From positions 1-8,172 of the forward strand of contig DASXTS010000100.1 in NCBI GenBank assembly GCA_036505275.1: DNA of 8,172 bases, in the 5' to 3' direction. The position numbers and the translations under genes are program-made. The notes under the pieces are model-generated. The model worked only from the letters and a program-made list of their open reading frames with translations. It searched no databases and was not told the DNA's origin. The DNA comes from DASXTS01 sp036505275 (lineage in GTDB: Bacteria; Actinomycetota; Actinomycetes; Mycobacteriales; Pseudonocardiaceae). Shown one piece after another: positions 1 through 4,357 of the stretch. Numbering within the stretch: the first letter of the stretch is position 1; each line of letters starts with the position of its first letter.

Positions 1-415
1 CATCGATCGGGTCGACCGCCACGTCGCACGCCGGACCGCTGCCGTCGCCGACATGCTCGCCGTTGTAGAGCATCGGCGCCTCGTCCTTCTCGCCCTCGCC
101 GATGACCACGACGCCGTTCATGGACACGGTGCCGATCAGCTTGCGCATGGCGTCGACTGTGGCCTGGTCGCCGCCGATCTTGTCGCCCTTGCCGACCCAG
201 CGACCGGCCGCCATCGCGGCGGCCTCCGTGACCCTGACCAGCTCCAACGCGAGGTTGCGGTCGGGTGCCTCCCGCCTGCGGGCCGTTGCCGACCTGGCCG
301 GTGCTGTGGCGGCTGGTGTTGTGGTGGCTGGTGTTGTGGTGGCTGGAGTTGTGGTGGCTGGAGTTGTGGTCGTCGGGGCCCCGGTGGCTTCCTGGGTGGC
401 TTCGTGGCTGCTCAT
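1..415 (-). CDS. glpX: Class II fructose-1,6-bisphosphatase, N-terminal part (runs off left edge)
   Basis: Hydrolyses fructose 1,6-bisphosphate to fructose 6-phosphate in gluconeogenesis; cytosolic, metal dependent. The first 138 residues are visible. After a disordered Thr/Pro/Ala leader (about residues 1-50) the family core begins at REAPDRNLALELVRVTEAAA. The metal and substrate motifs follow: GKGDKIGGD (78-83 region), VVVIGEGEKDEAPML (about 102-116) and AVDPID at the edge (133-138), the start of the DPIDGT motif of lithium-sensitive phosphatases. The ATG at 415 is chosen because a GGGAGG lies 4 nt upstream. The leader contains four 15-bp repeats encoding PATTT-like units, while the core looks normal. 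The 3' part is outside the window, so integrity of the whole gene cannot be judged. The divergent neighbour is the DUF4245 gene, an arrangement I recall from mycobacteria (glpX next to Rv1100). Identification is very secure. Confidence 0.96.
   Translation of the reverse strand, partial: MSSHEATQEATGAPTTTTPATTTPATTTPATTTPAATAPARSATARRREAPDRNLALELVRVTEAAAMAAGRWVGKGDKIGGDQATVDAMRKLIGTVSMNGVVVIGEGEKDEAPMLYNGEHVGDGSGPACDVAVDPID
306..365 (-). repeat. 15-bp tandem repeat (4 copies) in the glpX leader
   Basis: Four adjacent 15-bp units of the form gtggtggctggtgtt (+ strand) at 306-320, 321-335, 336-350 and 351-365, differing by one or two bases. On the coding strand they read as repeated PATTT, giving the glpX product a low-complexity leader before the conserved domain. 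The period is a multiple of three, so frame is kept. Confidence 0.9.
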
Positions 416-419
416 CGGA

Positions 420-425
420 CCTCCC
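420..425 (-). promoter_or_regulatory. Ribosome binding site of glpX
   Basis: GGGAGG on the minus strand, 4 nt before the ATG at 415. It is the strongest Shine-Dalgarno match seen in the window and fixes the start of glpX. Confidence 0.75.
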
Positions 426-452
426 GAGCGCTCGCCGAACCTGGCACCCTCG

Positions 453-481
453 ATCCTGGCAGACCCGCCGGCCACTGTCGT
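453..481 (-). promoter_or_regulatory. Possible glpX promoter (-35/-10)
   Basis: On the minus strand ACGACA (481-476, matching GACA of TTGACA) is followed after exactly 17 nt by CAGGAT (458-453, matching A2, A5 and T6 of TATAAT). This would start a transcript about 30 nt before the glpX ATG. It is a consensus match only and a chance match is possible. Confidence 0.35.
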
Positions 482-495
482 GCCCGGCGACCTGG

Positions 496-501
496 GACAA
501 T
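496..501 (+). promoter_or_regulatory. Possible -10 box for a leaderless DUF4245 transcript
   Basis: GACAAT (A2 and T6 of the -10 consensus) ends 6 nt before the GTG at 508, so a transcript beginning at +1 would start on the start codon. No convincing -35 is seen. A GGGA at 494-497 could instead act as a weak, distant ribosome binding site. Confidence 0.4.
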
Positions 502-507
502 GGTCTG

Positions 508-1080
508 GTGACCAGGGCGAGCGGCCGGACCACCCGCGACCTGCTGCTATCCATGCTGCCGCTGGCCGCCATTGTGCTGCTGTTCGCCGGGATGGCCGGC
601 ATGTGCTCGTTCAGCCCTGGCGCCCCGGAGACTGACCGCGACACCGCGCCAACGGTGGACGCCCCTGCCGAGCTGGCCAGGGCGGCCCGCACGGTCGGCT
701 TCGCCGTCCGCGACCCTCTGGTGCCGCCGGACTGGCGGGCCAACTCGTTCGGCCTGCGGCCGGTCGGCGAGGACATGAGCGGCCCGCGGGCCGTGCGTGT
801 CGGGTGGCTGCTGCCGGCCGGCGGTTACCTACGGCTGTCGCAGTCCGACGCCACCGAGCGCGACCTGGTGCGGCTGGAGACCGAGCAAGGGCGCCCGGCC
901 GCCACCGGCAGCATCGACGTGGACGGCGTGACCTGGGTCCGCTACCCCTCGGTCCGCGGCGAAACCGCGCTGGTCGCCGACGTGTCCGGGGTGCGCCTGC
1001 TGGTCACCGGCAGCGCGCCCGAGCAGGACATGCGCAAGCTTGCCGCGGCCGTCCTCGCCGCTGCGCCACTGCCGAAATAG
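508..1080 (+). CDS. DUF4245 domain membrane-anchored protein
   Basis: 190-aa protein of the actinobacterial DUF4245 family; molecular function unknown. A short basic N-terminus (MTRASGRTTR) is followed by one hydrophobic segment at about residues 12-32, then MCSFSPG, a motif typical of the family directly after the anchor. An extracytoplasmic domain follows, with VRDPLVPPDWRANS (about 67-80), YLRLSQSDA (107-115), a tract WVRYPSVRGETALVAD (143-158) and GVRLLVTGSAPEQDM (161-175). The likely topology is cytoplasmic N-terminus with the bulk outside. The reading frame is open upstream to 265, but that part overlaps glpX on the other strand; the GTG at 508 begins the natural anchor and has a -10-like box at leaderless spacing. 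It is divergent from glpX, as I recall for Rv1099c/Rv1100, and nothing follows it on its strand except a toxin remnant. Confidence 0.85.
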   Translation: MTRASGRTTRDLLLSMLPLAAIVLLFAGMAGMCSFSPGAPETDRDTAPTVDAPAELARAARTVGFAVRDPLVPPDWRANSFGLRPVGEDMSGPRAVRVGWLLPAGGYLRLSQSDATERDLVRLETEQGRPAATGSIDVDGVTWVRYPSVRGETALVADVSGVRLLVTGSAPEQDMRKLAAAVLAAAPLPK

Positions 1081-1082
1081 CA

Positions 1083-1238
1083 ATACTGCCGCCCCGCGAC
1101 GCCGCCAAGCTTGCCGAGGAGAATCGACTCAGCTTCTATGACGCGACGTTCGTTGTCGCTGCCCGTGCCACGGGGGCGACGCTGTTGAGTGCCGATCGGC
1201 AGCTACTTGCCGTGGGCCTGGCAGAGTCTCCAGCCGCA
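1083..1238 (+). pseudogene. VapC-type PIN-domain toxin remnant (C-terminal fragment)
   Basis: Frame 3 of the + strand, directly after the DUF4245 stop, encodes about 52 residues resembling the end of a VapC ribonuclease. The fragment contains DAAKLAEENRLSFYDATFVV (third acidic PIN residue in the FYDA motif), then ATGATLLSADRQLLAVG (fourth acidic residue in SAD). No start codon, ribosome site or N-terminal half with the first two acidic residues is present. The frame has no early stop but runs into the tandem repeat at 1242, so the natural end is also lost. No partner antitoxin (VapB) is visible. It is a dead fragment, probably left by insertion and decay of a toxin-antitoxin pair. Assignment rests on motif memory and has not been checked by alignment. 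Confidence 0.7.
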
Positions 1239-1241
1239 TTC

Positions 1242-1314
1242 GGACATCGGCTCGACGGACATCGGCTCGACGGACATCGGCTCGATGGCATCGGCTCGAT
1301 GGCATCGGCTCGAT
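1242..1314. repeat. Non-coding tandem repeat, three 15-bp plus two 14-bp units
   Basis: Units of ggacatcggctcgac at 1242-1256, 1257-1271 and 1272-1286 (the last ending in t), then ggcatcggctcgat at 1287-1300 and 1301-1314. All five share catcggctcga. The array lies between the VapC remnant and the end of xseB. The 14-bp units show that length is not held to multiples of three here. The rest of 1081-1323 shows no intact gene and no clear terminator. Confidence 0.9.
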
Positions 1315-1323
1315 GTGGTGCGG

Positions 1324-1575
1324 CTAGCCGCGCTCAGCCTCGTCGGACGCGTCGGCGAGAGCGGCGTCGATGCGGTGGCGGGCGCCGGCAAGGAGACGTT
1401 CGCAGATCTTGGCCAACGCCTCGCCGCGTTCCCAGAGAGCCAGCGAGTCCTCCAGGCTCAGGCCGCCGGCCTCGAGCCGGCGGACCACATCGGCCAACTC
1501 GTCACGGGCCTGCTCATATCCCATGTCGGGGCCCATGTCGGGGCCCACGTCGGGCGCCGAGCCGTTGCCGGTCAC
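1324..1575 (-). CDS. xseB: Exodeoxyribonuclease VII small subunit
   Basis: 83-aa small subunit of ExoVII, which with XseA degrades single-stranded DNA to oligonucleotides in repair and recombination; cytosolic. The conserved core is YEQARDELADVVRRLEAGG (20-38), then LSLEDSLALWERGEALAKIC (39-58), which matches the family closely, followed by LLAGARHRIDAAL. The length is normal. The start is the GTG at 1575, chosen because its GTGA overlaps the stop of the upstream gene by 4 bp, indicating translational coupling. The first 19 residues carry a 12-bp repeat (APDVGPDMGPDMG) before the core, so an ATG at 1536 or 1524 could be an alternative start. It is the last gene of the operon and is separated from xseA by an unrecognised gene. 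The stop codon lies in the 12-bp perfect palindrome at 1320-1331. Confidence 0.94.
   Translation of the reverse strand: MTGNGSAPDVGPDMGPDMGYEQARDELADVVRRLEAGGLSLEDSLALWERGEALAKICERLLAGARHRIDAALADASDEAERG
1522..1554 (-). repeat. 12-bp tandem repeat in the xseB N-terminus
   Basis: Units catgtcggggcc (+ strand) at 1522-1533 and 1534-1545 and a partial, diverged third at 1546-1554. They encode the residues PDMG/PDVG before the XseB core. The right part (1536-1557) is nearly identical to 2144-2165 inside xseA. Confidence 0.85.
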
Positions 1576-2003
1576 GCCGGGCTGCCCAGTCTGCTCTGCA
1601 CGGCGACGACCGTAGTGGCCATCGCCTGGTCATAGCCGACGAAGGCCTCGGCGAAGTCCTCGCCGTCGCCGTCGCGGACCGCTTCGACGAGCTCGTGCTC
1701 GGCCTCGGCGAGACGCCGCCGCAGGTGCGAGCCCTCGGCGTGCCACCACGAGCCGCCGGCGTAGCTGGCGGTGGCCTCGGTGAGCGCCCGCAGCTTGCCG
1801 GGCAGCAGCCGGCGGCCGGGGGAGTCGCAGTTGGCCAGCAGCGCGGTCCAGCAGTCGGCGGCGGCGGCGTCCGCCTCGGTCGCGCTGCGCCAGACCTCCT
1901 CGGCGGCGGCCCGCACGGTGGGTTCGTTGTGGCTGTGCGCCGCCGACTGTGCGGCCGAGGTGGTCAGGGGCAGGAAGGTCGGCTGGGTCGACGTCTGTGG
2001 CAC
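1572..2003 (-). CDS. Unrecognised 143-aa protein encoded between xseA and xseB
   Basis: I do not recognise this family. The protein is soluble: no signal peptide or membrane segment is seen. The first 30 residues are Ser/Thr/Gln-rich and look disordered. Residues about 30-140 look helical and charged: VRAAAEEVWRSATEADAAAA (30-49), a Cys pair at 51 and 59, LLPGKLRALTEATASYAGGS (66-85), WWHAEGSHLRRRLAEAEHEL (86-105) and EDFAEAFVGYDQAMATTVVA (115-134). The GTG at 2003 is preferred because GGAGG sits 5 nt before it; an in-frame GTG at 2009 would put that sequence on top of the start. The gene begins 21 bp after xseA and overlaps xseB by 4 bp (GTGA), so all three are probably translated from one message. 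Position alone suggests a role connected to ExoVII or DNA metabolism, but this is guesswork. Coding is supported by the tight spacing and usual GC-rich codon use. Confidence 0.8.
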   Translation of the reverse strand: MPQTSTQPTFLPLTTSAAQSAAHSHNEPTVRAAAEEVWRSATEADAAAADCWTALLANCDSPGRRLLPGKLRALTEATASYAGGSWWHAEGSHLRRRLAEAEHELVEAVRDGDGEDFAEAFVGYDQAMATTVVAVQSRLGSPA

Positions 2004-2008
2004 CGACA

Positions 2009-2013
2009 CCTCC
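2009..2013 (-). promoter_or_regulatory. Ribosome binding site deciding the start of the gene after xseA
   Basis: GGAGG on the minus strand in the 21-bp gap after the xseA stop, with 5 nt to the GTG at 2003. It favours that start over the GTG at 2009, which overlaps the motif. Confidence 0.65.
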
Positions 2014-2024
2014 GCTACCCGCGT

Positions 2025-3299
2025 TTACTGGTCCTGGCCCGCGACCACGGCGGCGACGGCGCCGTCGACGAGCCGAATCCTCAGCCGCGTGCCCGGCGTC
2101 GCATCGCGTACCGAGCGCACCACCTGCCCGCCGTCCGGCCCACTGTCGGGGCCGACCTCGGGCGCGGCACGCTGCACGATCGCGTATCCACGCGCCAGCG
2201 TGGCCGCCGGCCCGATGGCCGTCAAGCGGGCAGTGGTGTGGGCGAGGTCGTCCGAGGCCGCCGTGATCGTGCCGAACAGCGCCCGCCTACTCCGTTCGCG
2301 TAGCGCGGTCACCTCCTCGGCGAGCCGGTTGAGCGGCCGGTACGGGTCGGCGAGCACCGGGCGGTTACGCAGCGCGTCGAGTAGCCGCCGCTCGCGGTCC
2401 ACCCAGCCGTGTAGTGCCCTGCGGGCGCGCGCCTGCAGCTGCCGCACCCGCGCCGACTCCTCGGCGACGTCGGGCACCACCCGCTTGCCGGCGTCGGTCG
2501 GCGTCGAGCAGCGCAGGTCGGCCACGTGGTCCACCAGTGGCGTGTCCGGCTCGTGGCCGATCGCGGCGATCACCGGGGTGCGACAGGCCGCCACCGCGCG
2601 GCACAGCGTCTCGTCGGAGAACGGCAGCAGGTCCTCGACGCTGCCGCCGCCGCGGGCCAGCACGATCACGTCCACCTCGGGGTCGCGGTCGAGGGCGGCC
2701 AGCGCGGCGACGATCTGCGGCACCGCGTGCACGCCCTGCACCGCCACGTTCTCCAGCCGGAACCGCACGGCCGGCCACCGCGCTGTGGCGTTGCTCACCA
2801 CGTCGTGCTCCGCGGCGCTGGCCCGGCCGGTGATCAGCCCGACGGTGCGCGGTAGGAATGGGAGTGGCTTGCGGCGCGCGGGGTCGAACAGGCCTTCGCG
2901 GGCCAGGATCGCGCGGAGCCGCTCGATGCGGGCCAGCAGGTCGCCGATGCCCACCGTCCGGATGTCGTCGACGCGCAGGCTGAGCGTGCCGCGGCCGAGG
3001 TAGAACGTCGGCTTGCCGTGCACCACGAGCCGGCTGCCGTCCGCCAGCGGGGGCTGCAGGTCGGCGAGCAGGTTCGTCGGGCAGGTCACGGTCAGCGACA
3101 CGTCGGCGGCAGGGTCGCGCAGGGTCAGGAACGCGGTCGCCGTGCCCTGACGCGCCGTGAACTGGGTGACCTGCCCCTCCACCCACACCGCGCCCAGCCG
3201 GTCGATCCAGGCCGCGATCTTTCGCGCCACCGTGCGGACCGGCCACGGCTCCTCGGCCGTCGTCGGGCTCGTCGGGGTGCCCGTTGCGGCGTCGGTCAC
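2025..3299 (-). CDS. xseA: Exodeoxyribonuclease VII large subunit
   Basis: 424-aa catalytic and DNA-binding subunit of ExoVII; acts with XseB on single-stranded DNA. An N-terminal OB-fold region (about 18-115, including VWVEGQVTQFT and FLTLRDPAADVSLTVTCP) is followed by the nuclease domain. Its motifs are GLITGRASAAEHDVV (154-168), VDVIVLARGGGSVEDLLPF (209-227), TPVIAAIGHEPDTPLVD (241-257) and ADLRCSTPTDAG (260-271). A helical coiled region (about 280-350) and the C-terminal ARGYAIVQ (369-376) complete the family layout, and the length is typical. The GTG start at 3299 overlaps the stop of the upstream lipid-droplet gene by 4 bp (GTGA), with a GGGA a few nt upstream. In the C-terminal tail, after YAIVQ, sits a small GPDSGPDGG repeat insertion (about 381-390) that resembles the xseB leader. 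Confidence 0.97.
   Translation of the reverse strand: MTDAATGTPTSPTTAEEPWPVRTVARKIAAWIDRLGAVWVEGQVTQFTARQGTATAFLTLRDPAADVSLTVTCPTNLLADLQPPLADGSRLVVHGKPTFYLGRGTLSLRVDDIRTVGIGDLLARIERLRAILAREGLFDPARRKPLPFLPRTVGLITGRASAAEHDVVSNATARWPAVRFRLENVAVQGVHAVPQIVAALAALDRDPEVDVIVLARGGGSVEDLLPFSDETLCRAVAACRTPVIAAIGHEPDTPLVDHVADLRCSTPTDAGKRVVPDVAEESARVRQLQARARRALHGWVDRERRLLDALRNRPVLADPYRPLNRLAEEVTALRERSRRALFGTITAASDDLAHTTARLTAIGPAATLARGYAIVQRAAPEVGPDSGPDGGQVVRSVRDATPGTRLRIRLVDGAVAAVVAGQDQ
2124..2159 (-). repeat. Degenerate 12-bp repeat in the xseA C-terminal tail
   Basis: Three 12-bp units at 2148-2159, 2136-2147 and 2124-2135 encode EVGP, DSGP and DGGQ. They fall between the conserved YAIVQ and the following VVRSVRDA segment. 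The DNA at 2144-2165 matches the xseB repeat at 1536-1557 at 20 of 22 positions and in the same codon phase. Confidence 0.7.
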
Positions 3300-4294
3300 C
3301 GGTTCCCGCGGACCATGGCGAGCCGGTTCGTCAGCATCCGCACGAACTCCGGCCGGTCGCCATGGCCGCGCTCGTACGCCAGCAGCTCCTCCAGATCGGC
3401 CGCCGTCAGCACCCGCAGCCGTCCCCGCACCGACGCCAGCGACAGCCCCGGATAGATCGGCAGCGCCGCCGGCACCCCCGTACCGGCGTGTTCGCCGGTA
3501 CGGTCGTTCGTGTTGAGCGGTTCGTCCGCGCGTGTTCGCCGCTTCGGTCGTTCGTGTTGGGCGGCTGGGGCGCTCGCGTACCCGGTCTCGGTACGAGGCT
3601 CGATAGCGCCATCGGCCGGGGCGACGCCGTCCACGACCGCAGTCTCGGGTGGGGCAGGGGCCGTCGGAGCTTCGGTGGCGGCAGGGACCACGGCACCGGT
3701 CTCGGTGGCGGTCTCGGTGGTGCTGTCGGTGGCGGCAGGGACCTCGGTGGCGGTCTCGCTGGTGCTGTCGGTGGTGCTGTCGGTGGTGCTGTCGGTGACG
3801 GCAGGGACCTCGGTGGCGGCAGGAACGTCGGTGGCGCTGTCGGTGGCGCTATCGATGGGGGTCACGGTGGCGGTCTCGGCGGTAGGGGTGCTGTCCGCGG
3901 CAAGCTCGGCGCCCGGCAGCGCGTAGACCTCGTCGATCGCCTTGAACCAGCTGCGCTCCTCCGCCGTGGTGGTGCCCTGCGCGCTGAAGTCGTACTCCTC
4001 TGGCAGGGGCGGCGGTTCCTCGGTCTGCGGGCGCAGGTAGGACGGCTCGGGCAGGTCCTCGTCGAAAACCGCCCACGGCGGCTCTTCCTCGGGTTCGCGC
4101 AGCGCGGCGAGGGCCTCGTCGCCCTTGATCGCCAGCTCGGTGATGCGCTGTTGCACGCGCATCGAGATCTGAAGCGCCTGGCTGACGGCGGTCATCGGCC
4201 ACTCGGAAACGTCCTGCGGCAGCTTGCGGGCCCGCTCGAGGGCGATCGCGGCCAGGCCGGCGGCGAGTCGGATCGGCAGCGGCAGGGGGCTCAT
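3296..4294 (-). CDS. Lipid droplet-associated protein homologue (Rv1109c-like)
   Basis: 332 aa. Proteins at this position next to ispH and xseA in mycobacteria (Rv1109c, from memory) are annotated as lipid-droplet-associated; the molecular role is unsettled. The N-terminus MSPLPLPIRLAAGLAAIALE (1-20) is an amphipathic or hydrophobic helix of the kind that could lie on a lipid surface. A helical region (33-66, AVSQALQISMRVQQRITELA) follows, then an acidic Pro-rich stretch (67-105) and a long Thr/Ala/Glu/Ser repeat region (about 134-212). The conserved C-terminal segment is at 277-330 (ALPIYPGLSLASVRGRLRVL, LEELLAYERGHGDRPEFVRM). The low-complexity middle makes it longer than I recall for the mycobacterial homologue (about 210 aa). 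The ATG at 4294 has a TAGGCT -10 box at leaderless spacing. It heads the operon and overlaps xseA by GTGA. The product name comes from family annotation rather than a motif with known function. Confidence 0.85.
   Translation of the reverse strand: MSPLPLPIRLAAGLAAIALERARKLPQDVSEWPMTAVSQALQISMRVQQRITELAIKGDEALAALREPEEEPPWAVFDEDLPEPSYLRPQTEEPPPLPEEYDFSAQGTTTAEERSWFKAIDEVYALPGAELAADSTPTAETATVTPIDSATDSATDVPAATEVPAVTDSTTDSTTDSTSETATEVPAATDSTTETATETGAVVPAATEAPTAPAPPETAVVDGVAPADGAIEPRTETGYASAPAAQHERPKRRTRADEPLNTNDRTGEHAGTGVPAALPIYPGLSLASVRGRLRVLTAADLEELLAYERGHGDRPEFVRMLTNRLAMVRGNR
3478..3503. repeat. Perfect 11-bp stem, 4-nt loop inverted repeat inside the lipid-droplet gene
   Basis: CCGTACCGGCG (3478-3488), loop TGTT (3489-3492), CGCCGGTACGG (3493-3503). 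The arms are exact reverse complements. The hairpin lies in coding sequence just before the conserved C-terminal segment, where peptide sequence is unlikely to constrain it. It has no T-run, so it is not a standard terminator. Confidence 0.85.
3486..3564. repeat. 44-bp-period direct duplication, out of frame, in the lipid-droplet gene
   Basis: 3486-3520 and 3530-3564 match at 32 of 35 positions, with a period of 44 bp. As 44 is not a multiple of three, the same DNA is read in two frames of the gene: one copy gives NTNDRTGEHAG, the other gives the QHERPKRRTRA region. The left copy shares its start with the right arm of the hairpin at 3478-3503. Confidence 0.8.
3660..3895 (-). repeat. Thr/Ala/Ser-rich 12-bp and longer repeats in the lipid-droplet gene
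   Basis: The + strand shows many copies of gtcggtggtgct-like 12-mers (clearest at about 3770-3800) nested within a larger duplication: the block from about 3701 to 3750 recurs, with an inserted run of 12-mers, from about 3750 to 3820. On the coding strand this gives repeats such as TDSTTDSTTDST and two copies of TEVPA. The region is probably an unstructured linker. Confidence 0.8.
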
Positions 4295-4300
4295 ACCTGC

Positions 4301-4306
4301 AGCCTA
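4301..4306 (-). promoter_or_regulatory. Putative -10 box, leaderless promoter of the lipid-droplet/xseA/xseB operon
   Basis: TAGGCT on the minus strand (4306-4301) fits TANNNT and ends 6 nt before the ATG at 4294, so +1 falls on the start codon. The only Shine-Dalgarno-like bases (GCAGG) are too close to the ATG. A weak GCGACC (4330-4325) at 18-nt spacing could be the -35 and overlaps the ispH upstream region. Confidence 0.6.
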
Positions 4307-4345
4307 CGGCCGGTCCAGGCGCGGGGTCGCGCGGTGGCCGGCAAG

Positions 4346-4351
4346 TACCCT
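4346..4351 (+). promoter_or_regulatory. Putative -10 box, leaderless promoter of ispH
   Basis: TACCCT fits TANNNT and ends 6 nt before the ATG at 4358, placing +1 on the A of the start codon. The TGGGG at 4351-4355 is too near the ATG for a usual ribosome site. No clear -35 is seen. Confidence 0.6.
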
Positions 4352-4357
4352 GGGGCC

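Noticed and set aside
1242..1314. Possible CRISPR-like array
   Set aside because: Units are contiguous, with no unique spacers, and only 14-15 bp. The same applies to the other arrays.
1320..1331. Perfect 12-bp palindrome GCGGCTAGCCGC at the xseB stop
   Set aside because: It is exact but has no loop for a terminator, and short GC palindromes are frequent in DNA of this composition. Mentioned under xseB only.
2007..2009. GTG at 2009 as start of the gene after xseA
   Set aside because: The GGAGG ribosome site overlaps this codon; the GTG at 2003 has correct 5-nt spacing.
804..2303. Long open frame on the + strand (about 500 codons)
   Set aside because: It runs antisense across xseB, the unrecognised gene and part of xseA. 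Composition is Arg/Gly-rich as expected for a shadow frame in GC-rich DNA. Only 1077-1238 resembles a protein (VapC fragment).
1771..3003. 410-codon open frame on the + strand
   Set aside because: Antisense shadow of xseA, with Ser/Arg/Ala-rich composition and no recognisable motif.
3284..4357. In-frame upstream extension of ispH
   Set aside because: It overlaps the opposite-strand lipid-droplet gene, is Gly/Arg low complexity, and the family start plus the -10 box place the start at 4358.
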